Positions 42,271-49,984 of a stretch of 64,000 bases of DNA are shown one piece after another. Source of the stretch: Actinomadura barringtoniae (GTDB taxonomy: Bacteria > Actinomycetota > Actinomycetes > Streptosporangiales > Streptosporangiaceae); assembly GCF_017573505.1 (NCBI RefSeq), contig NZ_JAGEOJ010000024.1:124001-188000 (forward strand). Reading direction: 5' to 3'. Under the pieces are notes generated by a model. That model had not been told where the DNA came from and ran no database searches. It was given only the letters and a program-made list of their open reading frames with translations. The first letter of the stretch is position 1. Each line of letters begins with the position of its first letter. Made by a program: the position numbers and the translations under genes.

Positions 42271-43815
42271 TTAGACGGTGGGGGTGCCGAACCAGCGGGT
42301 GAGGTGGGCGTTCAGGTCCTGCTGGTCGTCGCCGATCCAGGCGATGTGGCCGTCGGGGCGTAGGAGGAGGCACGGAACGTCTAGTGGTGCGGTGGGATCG
42401 GCCAGGTAGTCGACGCGGTCGGACCAGCCGCCCGCGGTCAGGCGTTCGGTGCGGTCGAGCAGGAGGCCTCGGCCTTGGTGCAGCAGGTCGTAGAGGCGGC
42501 CCTGTTTGAGGTCGAGGTCGCGTAGGCGGCGGCCCACGAGGTCGGGGCCTTCGCCGAAGTCGTAGCGGATGCCGATCGCGGTGATCTTCTCGATGAGGTG
42601 GCGGTTGACCTCGTCGATGTCCATGAGTTCGGTGAGCAGCCTGCGGACGGCCTGCGGACCGGGTTCTGGGGAGTGGACCTCCATCTGGGCTCGGGTGTTG
42701 TCGAGGACGTCCGCGGCGACGGGGTGGCGTTCGGTCTGGTACGTGTCCAGGAGGGTTTCCGGTGCCCAGCCGCGGATCTGTGCGGCCAGTTTCCAGCCGA
42801 GGTTGCATGCGTCCTGGACGCCCAGGTTGAGGCCCTGGCCGCCGGTGGGCGGGTGGATGTGCGCCGCGTCGCCGGCTAGTAGCACTCGATTGATTCGGTA
42901 GCGTTCGGCCAGCCTGGTGGCGTCACCGAAGCGCGACAGCCAGCGCGGGGAGTGCACGCCGAAATCGGTTCCGGCGATGGCGCGCAGTTGTTGTTTGAAG
43001 TCGTTGAGAGTGGGCGGGTCTGTGCGATCGCTGACTCCTGCGGCGGGGACTACGACCTGGTAGGCGTTTTCGCCGATCGGCCTCAGGCTGACTCGCCTGT
43101 TGGTCCGGTGGATTTCGGCCAGCTTGGCGGCGATCTCCTCCTGTGGAACACCCACTTGCATGTCGCCCATCAGCGTGTCGTTCCGCGAGGGCTCGCCGGG
43201 GAAGCCGACGCCGAGCAGTTTGCGCACCGAGCTGCGCGCGCCGTCGCAGCCGACGAGGTAGCGCGTACGCAGCTTTTCGCCGTCGGCCAGTTCGACGGTC
43301 ACGCCCTCGTCGTCCTGTTCGAAGGCGGCGACCTCGCAACCGTGGCGGACCTGTGCACCGAGGGCGATCGCATGGTCTTCGAGTAGGCCAACGATGGTCG
43401 GCTGCTGGATGCCCAGGATGTAGGCGTGCGCGGTGTCCAGGTCGGTGGGAGCCGGTTTGTTGATGGCGGCGAAGAATCCGGCGGCCGGACGGCGCCTTCC
43501 GTGTTCGAGAATGGGCTCTAGCAGGCCGCGCATGGCCATCAGCTCGAGACTGCGAATGTGCAGTCCGACGATGCGGACGTACGACGGGGGCTCGGTTTCC
43601 TTCTCCAGGACGAGGACGCGCACGTCGTGCAGGCGTAGTTCGGCGGCGAGCATCCCGCCGGTCGGGCCGCACCCGGCGATGATCACGTCGTACGTGAGGG
43701 GGGTGTGATCGGCGCCGGAGGGCTGCGGTTGGAGGCCTGGGGCCGTGTCCGCGGCGGAGCCGCGCTCGGCCGGGGCGTTCGACGACGGCTCGGCGGTGAA
43801 GTGCTGAGAGTGCAT
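42271..43815 (-). CDS. FAD-dependent aromatic hydroxylase, rifampin monooxygenase (Rox)-like
   Basis: A 514-residue group A flavoprotein monooxygenase. The FAD fingerprint IIAGCGPTGGMLAAELRLHDVRV begins near residue 45, the DG motif is YLVGCDGARSSVRKLLGV, and the GD motif is VLLAGDAAHIHPPTGGQGLN. The wording across the protein, such as GTDFGVHSPRWLSRFGDATR and NTRAQMEVHSPEPGPQAVRR, is very close to Nocardia/Streptomyces Rox enzymes, which inactivate rifamycins by oxidising the naphthoquinone core; this is from memory of the family. It has an extra 40-residue Pro/Ser-rich N-terminal tail. A hairpin in the 5' leader and a direct repeat further upstream may control it. Confidence 0.85.
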   Translation of the reverse strand: MHSQHFTAEPSSNAPAERGSAADTAPGLQPQPSGADHTPLTYDVIIAGCGPTGGMLAAELRLHDVRVLVLEKETEPPSYVRIVGLHIRSLELMAMRGLLEPILEHGRRRPAAGFFAAINKPAPTDLDTAHAYILGIQQPTIVGLLEDHAIALGAQVRHGCEVAAFEQDDEGVTVELADGEKLRTRYLVGCDGARSSVRKLLGVGFPGEPSRNDTLMGDMQVGVPQEEIAAKLAEIHRTNRRVSLRPIGENAYQVVVPAAGVSDRTDPPTLNDFKQQLRAIAGTDFGVHSPRWLSRFGDATRLAERYRINRVLLAGDAAHIHPPTGGQGLNLGVQDACNLGWKLAAQIRGWAPETLLDTYQTERHPVAADVLDNTRAQMEVHSPEPGPQAVRRLLTELMDIDEVNRHLIEKITAIGIRYDFGEGPDLVGRRLRDLDLKQGRLYDLLHQGRGLLLDRTERLTAGGWSDRVDYLADPTAPLDVPCLLLRPDGHIAWIGDDQQDLNAHLTRWFGTPTV

Positions 43816-43828
43816 AGGTGTTGCCTTT

Positions 43829-43857
43829 CGGGAGTGCCTTGGTTCGAGGCGCTCCCG
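43829..43857 (-). promoter_or_regulatory. Leader hairpin upstream of the Rox-like gene
   Basis: Arms CGGGAG (43829-43834) and CTCCCG (43852-43857) are perfect, and after one mismatch GCCT/AGGC extends the stem to 10 of 11 pairs with a 7-nt loop. It lies 14 nt upstream of the start codon on the transcribed strand. It could be an operator, a riboregulator or an attenuator; no T tract follows. Confidence 0.55.
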
Positions 43858-43861
43858 GCGA

Positions 43862-43913
43862 CACCTACGTCAATCGCCCGACCGTGACGGGAAGGCGGAG
43901 CACCCACGTCAAT
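43862..43913 (-). promoter_or_regulatory. Direct repeat in the Rox-like promoter
   Basis: CACCTACGTCAAT (43862-43874) and CACCCACGTCAAT (43901-43913) differ at one base and are 39 bp apart. On the transcribed strand each reads ATTGACGT, so each contains a TTGACG -35-like hexamer; they may be duplicated promoter or activator sites. Confidence 0.45.
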
Positions 43914-44072
43914 ACTGAGTTCATGGGTCTCACCTCCTCGGGCGGTGTCGCGGTCGACTGCAAGCTATAAGCCCGAGTCTCGGTGCGTCCAATCATTTCC
44001 GAGCTGTGGTTGCCGAGCGCCGGGCTCCCGGGGCTGAGTTGGGGAGCCCGGCACTCGGGCGGGCGCTGATGA

Positions 44073-44828
44073 TCAGCCTGGGGTGAGGACGTCGAACTCG
44101 TTGTTCTCCGGGTCGGCCAGGCAGACCCAGGAGACGTCGCCCTGGCCCAGGTCCAGGTCGGTGGCGCCCAGGGCGTACAGGCGGGCCACCTCGGCGGCCT
44201 GATCGTCGCCCGGGTAGGGACGCAGGTCGAGGTGGGTGCGGTTCTTGACGGTCTTCACGACGGACGTACGGACCAGCTCCAAGTACGGGCCGACGCCCTG
44301 GGCGGAGCGGAGCCTCGCGTGGTCATCGGTCACCTCGTGCAGGGTCCAGTCCATCGCCCCGCTCCAGAAGGCGGCCATGGCCCGCGGGTCGAGGCAGTCG
44401 GCCACGACGGCGGCGATGGGGCTGGTGTCCCGGTAGATCTCTCGGGGCTCCAGCACGCAGAACTCGTTGCCCTCCGGGTCGGCCATGACCGTCCACGGAA
44501 CGTCGCCCTGGCCGATGTCGATGGCCGTGGCGCCGAGGTCCTTGAGGCGCGCGACCAGCTCGGCCTGGTGGGCGGTGGAGGTGGTGGCGAGGTCGACGTG
44601 CACGCGGTTCTTCACCGTCTTGACGTCCGGAACGGCGAGGACGTCGATGCAGACGGCGGTCGGGTCCGGATAGGAGAAGCCCTTGGGCTCCAGGTTGGTC
44701 ACCCCGGGGCCTTCGCTGGACATGCTCCAGCCGAGCGCCTCCGCCCAGAACCGGCCAACTGCAGCGTCGTCCTGGGCATTCATGGCTATTTGAACAAGTC
44801 GCATCGGCATGCCGCCGATCTTATGCAT
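44073..44828 (-). CDS. Two-module VOC family protein (glyoxalase-like)
   Basis: A 251-residue protein made of two similar VOC modules. The first (about 9-130) opens MRLVQIAMNAQDDAAVGRFW and ends MADPEGNEFCVLEP; the second (about 136-250) opens AAVVADCLDPRAMAAFWSGA and ends LADPENNEFDVLTPG. The repeated VKTVKNRVHVDL and VKTVKNRTHLDL segments show the internal duplication. Such proteins are usually small-molecule-binding or unannotated enzymes in actinobacteria. Several ATG codons (44828, 44810, 44804) could be the start; homology begins at MRLVQ. No operon partner is evident. Confidence 0.85.
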   Translation of the reverse strand: MHKIGGMPMRLVQIAMNAQDDAAVGRFWAEALGWSMSSEGPGVTNLEPKGFSYPDPTAVCIDVLAVPDVKTVKNRVHVDLATTSTAHQAELVARLKDLGATAIDIGQGDVPWTVMADPEGNEFCVLEPREIYRDTSPIAAVVADCLDPRAMAAFWSGAMDWTLHEVTDDHARLRSAQGVGPYLELVRTSVVKTVKNRTHLDLRPYPGDDQAAEVARLYALGATDLDLGQGDVSWVCLADPENNEFDVLTPG

Positions 44829-45191
44829 GGCCCGGAACCGGCGGGCACACCACGGGGCACGGTGTGATCCCCACCGCGCGCCATGGGGGCGCCAGGGCCG
44901 CTACGGAGTGCCGCAGAGGCCGTTAGGGGCCACTGGGGTCGGCAGGCTGCGATCTGGGGCCGCGAAGGTGATCAGCAAGTGCCGCGCGGCCACGAGGCAC
45001 TCGCCAGGGGCCGCCGCGGAGGTCGTCAACGGGTGCCGCGCGGTCGTGGAAGGCACCACAGGCGGCCATGGGAGGCCACGGGGCGTCAGCTGGCTCGCGA
45101 AGGGGCCACGAGGGGCGCCGGAGCCGCCGTGAGGGTAATCAGCGGGCGCCGTGTTGTGGTGAGGGGGCCACGAGCGGTGCGGGGGGCGGGG
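44829..45191. repeat. 363-bp non-coding region with a degenerate ~54-bp repeat
   Basis: No gene is credible. Diverged units beginning GCCGCGAAGGTGATCAGC start at about 44959, 45013 and 45126 (spacings 54 and 113, about one and two periods), with a weaker one near 44895. The sequence is rich in GGCCACGAGG-type elements. It separates two genes on the minus strand (VOC protein and LysR). Confidence 0.6.
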
Positions 45192-46073
45192 TCAGGGGGT
45201 GGTGGGGGCGGGTTGGGTGGCGAAGGTGCGGACCAGGGGGTTGGGGGTGGCGGTTAGCCAGGCGAAGGCCCAGGTGACGGGTGGGGCGTCGCGTACGGGG
45301 AGGTAGACAAGGTTGGGCCAGGGGTAGAAGCGGGCGGCCTCGGCGGGGCAGGCGATGACGGCCGCGCCGGTGCTGACGGCCTTGAGTTGGTCGTCCCAGC
45401 TGGTGACCACCGGGCCGCGGGCGATCGGGCGGCCGGACGGAGTGCGGAAGGGTTGGAAGGCCTCTTCCATGGCGGCGGGGAGGGGGGAGCGGTGGGACAC
45501 GAAGGTCAGGTCGCCGTAGTCCTCCAGGTCGAGCGAGCCGCGGTCGGCGAACGGGTGGGTGACGGCCATGGCGAGGAAGATCGGTGAGGTGTGGGTGACC
45601 GGGCCGATGGTGATGTCGGGTTCGTGGACCGGGAGCCACAGGTGCGCCACGTCGATCTCGCCCGAACGCAGCGGGGTGAGCGGGTCGACGGGGTTGAGGT
45701 CGCGGTGGACGAGGTGGGCGGCCGGGTGGCGGTCGCGGAACCGGTCGACGATGTTGTCGATCATCCATGCCTGGGGGCCCATGCTGCCGAGGGTGAGCGT
45801 TCCGTCGGTGTCGCGGACGGAGGCGGTGACCTCGGCGATGCCGTCGATGATCTGCCGGTAGCCGGGCCGGAGGGCCTGGTAGAGCCGTTCGCCGACCGGG
45901 GTGAGCCGGACCGTGCGGGAGGTGCGCTCGAACAGCGGCGCGCCGATCTGCCGCTCCTGCTTCTTGACGGCGTGGCTGACGCGGGACGCGGTGATGTGCA
46001 GCCGCTCGGCGGTGCGGCCGAAGTGCAGTTCCTCGGCCAGCGTCAGGAAGATCTCGATGTCGCGCAGTTCCAT
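45192..46073 (-). CDS. LysR family regulator (tandem pair, second gene)
   Basis: A 293-residue LysR-type regulator. The HTH lies at residues 1-60 (MELRDIEIFLTLAEELHFG, RLHITASRVSHAVKKQE). The substrate domain follows from about 90, with TLGSMGPQAWMIDNIVDRF and LRSGEIDVAHLWLP. It starts 3 bp after the stop of the other LysR gene, and the two proteins are nearly identical in the HTH, so they arose by tandem duplication. Their effector domains have diverged. They may form heterodimers or bind the same palindrome (47001-47021). Confidence 0.9.
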   Translation of the reverse strand: MELRDIEIFLTLAEELHFGRTAERLHITASRVSHAVKKQERQIGAPLFERTSRTVRLTPVGERLYQALRPGYRQIIDGIAEVTASVRDTDGTLTLGSMGPQAWMIDNIVDRFRDRHPAAHLVHRDLNPVDPLTPLRSGEIDVAHLWLPVHEPDITIGPVTHTSPIFLAMAVTHPFADRGSLDLEDYGDLTFVSHRSPLPAAMEEAFQPFRTPSGRPIARGPVVTSWDDQLKAVSTGAAVIACPAEAARFYPWPNLVYLPVRDAPPVTWAFAWLTATPNPLVRTFATQPAPTTP

Positions 46074-46075
46074 GG

Positions 46076-46975
46076 TCAGTCGTCGCCGGGCTTGTAGGCG
46101 AGGTCTACGAGCAGGTCCACGTACGCCAGGGCGGATGGGGTCTGGCCGGTGGCGGGCCACAGTACGCCGTAGTCGAGGGTCGGCCCGTCCTGGAAAGGGA
46201 CGAAGGCGATGCCGGGCCGGGAGTGGAACCGGGCGGCGCGGCACGCCACGACCGAGACGCCGAGACCGGCTGCGACCAGGGCGGGAACCTCGGCCCAGAA
46301 GCTGAAGGTCGGCCCGGCGGGAACGGGGCTGCCCATCGGGGTGTGGGCCGGCAGGTGGAGATCCATCAAGATCTTGGGCACCTCCCCGCGCGGCTTGATC
46401 ATCGGCGCCTCGGCGAGGTCCTCCAGCGACACGGTGTCGCGGGCGGCCAACGGGTGATCGGCCGGGACCATCAGGGCTCTGGGCTCTCGGAAGAGCACGG
46501 GGCCGTCGGTGACGCCGGGGACCGGGGCGGGGACCTCGGCGATCTGCAGGTCCAGCTCACCGCGGCGGAGCGGCCCGTACGGATCGTGGAACTGGATTTC
46601 CTGGATTCGAACGGTGCAGTCGGCGTAGCGGTCCCGGAACACCTCGGCGGCTTGAAGGGCCAGGTCGGCGCACCAGGGCGTGGTGTAGCCGATGGTCAGC
46701 GTGCCGGTGATGCCGCGCGCCTCGGCCACGGCGCGGTCGACGGCCTGCTGGATCTGAACGTGGGCGGGCTGCAGGCCGTCGCGGAGCCGTTCGCCCAGCG
46801 GGGTCAGGCTGACGGTGCGGGAGGTGCGTTCGAACAGCGGCCCGCCGATGCGGCGCTCGGCCTTCTTGATCACGTGGCTGACCCGGGACGGGGTCACGTG
46901 CAGGCGCTCGGCCGTACGGCCGAAGTGGAGCTCCTCGGCCAGGGCCAAGAAGATCTCGATGTCCCGAAACTCCAT
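46076..46975 (-). CDS. LysR family regulator (tandem pair, first gene)
   Basis: A 299-residue LysR-type regulator. HTH residues 1-60 (MEFRDIEIFLALAEELHFG, RLHVTPSRVSHVIKKAE) and effector domain from about 90 (TLTIGYTTPWCADLALQAAEVF, LRRGELDLQIAEVPAPVPG). The start is ATG at 46975, supported by GGGAGGG 6 nt upstream. A perfect 21-bp palindrome lies 26 bp upstream of the ATG and probably binds this protein. No structural target gene is divergent next to it; the nearest divergent gene is the GNAT gene 468 bp away. Confidence 0.92.
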   Translation of the reverse strand: MEFRDIEIFLALAEELHFGRTAERLHVTPSRVSHVIKKAERRIGGPLFERTSRTVSLTPLGERLRDGLQPAHVQIQQAVDRAVAEARGITGTLTIGYTTPWCADLALQAAEVFRDRYADCTVRIQEIQFHDPYGPLRRGELDLQIAEVPAPVPGVTDGPVLFREPRALMVPADHPLAARDTVSLEDLAEAPMIKPRGEVPKILMDLHLPAHTPMGSPVPAGPTFSFWAEVPALVAAGLGVSVVACRAARFHSRPGIAFVPFQDGPTLDYGVLWPATGQTPSALAYVDLLVDLAYKPGDD

Positions 46976-47443
46976 CAAACCCTCCCGATCATGAACCTAC
47001 TGGTCAACGCAGCGTTGACCAAACGCGCATCGATGACTTCCCGGGCAACGCAGCCTTGCTGAACTGGCCGTTGTTCGGTGGCGCCCGTCCCGCCAACCTG
47101 TTGCCAGGTGCTCTCGCCGTGCTGACCAGATGCCAGGCCCGCCCGGCCCGCCAGGCCGGCAGGCGTTCAGGCGGGCTGAACGGATGCTGACCGGCGATCT
47201 GCGCACCACCGGTCCTTCGGGGGCTCCCAGCGACTACGGAGTGGACATGACCAAGCGGTTGTTGATCTCGACGGCGGGCCTCGCCTGCCCGGCGCTGGAG
47301 AACGGCGTTCAGCCGCAACGGCAGCCGCAACGGCAGCCACAGCAGCATCCGCGGCAGCGACGTCAGCTCCAGTGGCGCGAGCGTGGTGGCTTGGCGCGGT
47401 GCGCCTATGGCGGCGTCGGCTGCGCGGTTCCCGTGGACGTGCC
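46976..47443. other. 468-bp gap between LysR and GNAT genes
   Basis: This holds the LysR palindrome (47001-47021) and a weaker similar site at about 47042-47062, then Cys/Gly/Pro-rich sequence without a convincing gene. A short CAACGGCAGCCG repeat occurs at about 47315-47338. ATGACCAAG is found at both 47247 and 47444 (the GNAT start). The GNAT promoter must lie here. Confidence 0.5.
47001..47021. promoter_or_regulatory. Perfect 21-bp palindrome, likely LysR binding site
   Basis: TGGTCAACGC-A-GCGTTGACCA has perfect 10-bp arms around a central A. It includes the T-N11-A spacing of LysR boxes. A second, imperfect version about 40 bp further upstream (CGGGCAACGCAGCCTTGCTGA) matches 14 of 21 positions, giving the usual recognition-plus-activation pair. 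Confidence 0.8.
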
Positions 47444-48643
47444 ATGACCAAGACTGCTGGTGAGGCCCGGTCCTGGCCGACCCGGGTGCGGCTCAGTCGC
47501 GTGGTGCCCGAACGGGAGGTGCCGGACGGCCCTCGCGTGCGGGACTGGCATTCGGTGGTCGCCGCGTCCATCGCGCAGGACGCGCCCGGCACCACGCCCG
47601 TTACCCCTGAACGGTTCCATGCCTGCCTGACCGCAGGAACGACGATCGTGTGGACGGCCACCCGTGGCACCCGGGTCCTGGGGCTGGCCGTGCTGCGCCT
47701 GCCCTCGACCACCTCCACCGGGCGCGCGCAGGTGCACGTTCACCCCAACCATCGGCGGCGCGGAGTCGGGGACCGGCTGATGCGCGCGCTCATCGACGAG
47801 GCGCACGCCCGCGGCCTGTACAGCGTGATCGTGGCCGTGCCCACGGGCGGAACGGGCGACGCCCTCTGCCAGAAGCGCGGCCTGACCCGCCTGCGCACCC
47901 TCCACCACCTGCTGCTGTCGCTGCGCGAGATGCATCCGGGCTGGCTGGACGAGATGGTCGCCGCCGAGCACCCGGGCTACCGGCTGACCGAGACGGTGCG
48001 GATCGCACGGCCCGGCCGCGACGCCATGGTCTCGCTCGACACCGTTCCGCCCGAGGCCGCCCCCGAGCCCACCCCCGAGGCCGCCCCCGAGCCCACCCCC
48101 GAGCCCTCCCGCGACGGCGTCTCCGACGGCACCTCGCCTGACGGCACTCGGCCCGACGGGACTCCGTCCGACGGCGTTCCGGCTGACGCTGTCCCACCCG
48201 GCGCTGTCCCACCCAACGCTGTGCCGTCGGGGACCGTGCCTTCCGACGCGGTTGCGGCCGAGACTCTGCCGGGGGACGTGCTGCTGACGGTCGCCGCTGA
48301 GCATGGGCGCAAGGTGGTCGGCTGCACGGAGGTAGTGGTCCCGGGAGGCAGCGAACGCCGCGTCACCCAGCACGATCACCCTCCGGCCGACGGCCACCAT
48401 GACCTGGGCCTGGACCTGTGGGTCAAGGCGGCGATGCTGCGGCTGCTGTACGACCAGTATCCGCAGGTCACCCAGGTCGCCACCGACAACCCCGAGGGCG
48501 ACACCGCCCTGCTGGACGTCAATCGCCATCTGGGGTTCCGACTGCACCACCGGACCAACGAGTACCGCCTCGAGATCACCGGACCGCCGGCCACCGACCG
48601 ACCGCGCGACGAGGCCCGGACACCACACGCGCAAGGAGACTGA
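47444..48643 (+). CDS. Dual-GNAT acetyltransferase with a long repeat linker
   Basis: A 399-residue protein. The first GNAT domain (about 15-180) has a full acetyl-CoA loop VHVHPNHRRRGVGDRLMRALIDEA. The second half ends with the usual closing pattern VATDNPEGDTALLDVNRHLGF, where the AGT/N-x-M-x-x-x-N strand lies in MshD-like double-GNAT proteins. Between residues about 200 and 275 is a Pro/Asp/Gly/Ala-rich linker built of repeats (EAAPEPTP twice, then many PDG(T/V)-like and VP-like units), which separates pieces of the second domain. Substrate unknown. ATG at 47444 lacks a clear ribosome site. Its stop overlaps the next gene start (TGATG). Confidence 0.82.
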   Translation: MTKTAGEARSWPTRVRLSRVVPEREVPDGPRVRDWHSVVAASIAQDAPGTTPVTPERFHACLTAGTTIVWTATRGTRVLGLAVLRLPSTTSTGRAQVHVHPNHRRRGVGDRLMRALIDEAHARGLYSVIVAVPTGGTGDALCQKRGLTRLRTLHHLLLSLREMHPGWLDEMVAAEHPGYRLTETVRIARPGRDAMVSLDTVPPEAAPEPTPEAAPEPTPEPSRDGVSDGTSPDGTRPDGTPSDGVPADAVPPGAVPPNAVPSGTVPSDAVAAETLPGDVLLTVAAEHGRKVVGCTEVVVPGGSERRVTQHDHPPADGHHDLGLDLWVKAAMLRLLYDQYPQVTQVATDNPEGDTALLDVNRHLGFRLHHRTNEYRLEITGPPATDRPRDEARTPHAQGD

Positions 48644-49875
48644 TGATGGGTAACGGCAATCGCGGCTTCTCCGAAGCCGGGCTGCGCAGGCTGCACGACG
48701 TGCTGGCAAGGCATGTCGACTCGGGGAAGATCCCCGGGCTGGTAGCGCTGGTCAGCCGAGGCGACCAGACGCACGTCGAGACCCTCGGGACGATGCGCCA
48801 CGAGGGTGGCGACGCCATGCGCCGGGACACGATCTTCCGGATGGCGTCCACGTCCAAGCCGGTCACGATCGCGGCCGCGATGGTGCTGCTCGACGAGTGC
48901 CGGCTGCGGCTGGACGACCCGGTGGACCCGTGGCTGCCCGAGCTCGCCGACCAGCAGGTGCTGCGGCGGATCGACGGCCCGGTGGACGACACCGTTCCGG
49001 CCCGCCGGCCGATCACCGTACGGGACGTGCTGACCTCCACGTTCGGGCTCGGCATGGACATGACCTCGATCGGCACCCCGATCATGGGCGTGATCTTCGA
49101 GCAGGGACTCACGCCCAACCTGCCGACGCCGATGCCCGAGCCGGACGAGTGGATGCGCCGCCTCGGCGAGCTGCCGCTGATGAACCAGCCCGGCGCGCGC
49201 TGGCAGTACCAGATCGCCAGCGACCTGGTCGGAGTGCTCGTGTCCCGGGTCACCGGCCAGTCGTTCGGCACGTTCCTGAACGAGCGGATCTTTGAGCCCC
49301 TGGGCATGAAGGACACCGGCTTCTTCGTGCCCGCCGACCAGATGCACCGGCTGCCTCCGCTGTACGCGCCCGACCCCGAGACGGGTGAGTTCCACGTGTG
49401 GGACGAGGCCGAGGGCGGGCGCCACAGCAAGCCGCCGGCGTTCGAGGGCGGTGGCGGCGGGCTGAACTCCACCGTCGACGACTACAACGCCTACTTCCGG
49501 ATGCTGCTGAACGGCGGGATGCACGGGAACGAGCGGATCCTGTCCAAGCAGGCCGTCCAGCTCATGACCACCAACCGCCTCAATCCCGAGCAGCAGGCCG
49601 CCCGCAACACCCTGGCCACCGAGAACGTCCACATCTCGTTCGGCCAGGGGCAGCACGGCGGCTGGGGCTTCGGCATGGCGGTGCGCACCTACCAGGGTGA
49701 CTACGCGCCGATCGGGCAGTTCGGCTGGGACGGCGGAAGCGGCGCCTCGGCCTACGCCGACCCGGTCAACCAGGTCACCGGAATCCTGGTCAGCCAGGTC
49801 GGGGCGTCCGTCCCGGACCCGATCCACGTCATGCACGACTTCTGGACGACGCTCTACCAGGCGCTCGACGACTGA
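48643..49875 (+). CDS. Serine hydrolase of the beta-lactamase (class C)/esterase family
   Basis: A 410-residue enzyme without signal peptide, so probably a cytoplasmic esterase rather than a beta-lactamase. The S-x-x-K motif is RMASTSKPVTIAAAM, the tyrosine motif is WQYQIASDLVG, and the third box is GWDGGSGASAYADP. EstB-like enzymes with these motifs cleave short acyl esters. AAGGAG lies just upstream of two adjacent ATGs (48643 and 48646). It is coupled to the GNAT gene through a TGATG overlap. A very strong terminator follows. Confidence 0.9.
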   Translation: MMGNGNRGFSEAGLRRLHDVLARHVDSGKIPGLVALVSRGDQTHVETLGTMRHEGGDAMRRDTIFRMASTSKPVTIAAAMVLLDECRLRLDDPVDPWLPELADQQVLRRIDGPVDDTVPARRPITVRDVLTSTFGLGMDMTSIGTPIMGVIFEQGLTPNLPTPMPEPDEWMRRLGELPLMNQPGARWQYQIASDLVGVLVSRVTGQSFGTFLNERIFEPLGMKDTGFFVPADQMHRLPPLYAPDPETGEFHVWDEAEGGRHSKPPAFEGGGGGLNSTVDDYNAYFRMLLNGGMHGNERILSKQAVQLMTTNRLNPEQQAARNTLATENVHISFGQGQHGGWGFGMAVRTYQGDYAPIGQFGWDGGSGASAYADPVNQVTGILVSQVGASVPDPIHVMHDFWTTLYQALDD

Positions 49876-49894
49876 CACCAGGGCCGCCGCCCAC

Positions 49895-49941
49895 GCGCCC
49901 GGGCCGCCGAGAGGACCACACCTCCCCGGCGGCCCGGGCGC
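49895..49941. terminator. Strong bidirectional terminator
   Basis: GCGCCCGGGCCGCCG (49895-49909) pairs perfectly with CGGCGGCCCGGGCGC (49927-49941), a 15-bp GC stem. An inner GAGG/CCTC pair closes the loop further. It lies between two convergent genes. Confidence 0.9.
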
Positions 49942-49984
49942 CGTCATGTCCCCGGCAATGCTTCACGCCCGCCCGACCACGCCG

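Noticed and set aside
43816..43990. Rifamycin-associated element upstream of the Rox-like gene
   Set aside because: I looked for the GC-rich 19-bp inverted repeat described for such genes and saw only an unrelated leader hairpin; my memory of the consensus is not exact.
47130..47447. 105-codon open frame before the GNAT gene
   Set aside because: Proline/arginine/glutamine-rich without homology; overlaps the promoter region of the GNAT gene.
48643..49875. True class C beta-lactamase
   Set aside because: There is no signal peptide, the tyrosine motif is YQI rather than YxN, and the third box is not KTG; an esterase is more likely.
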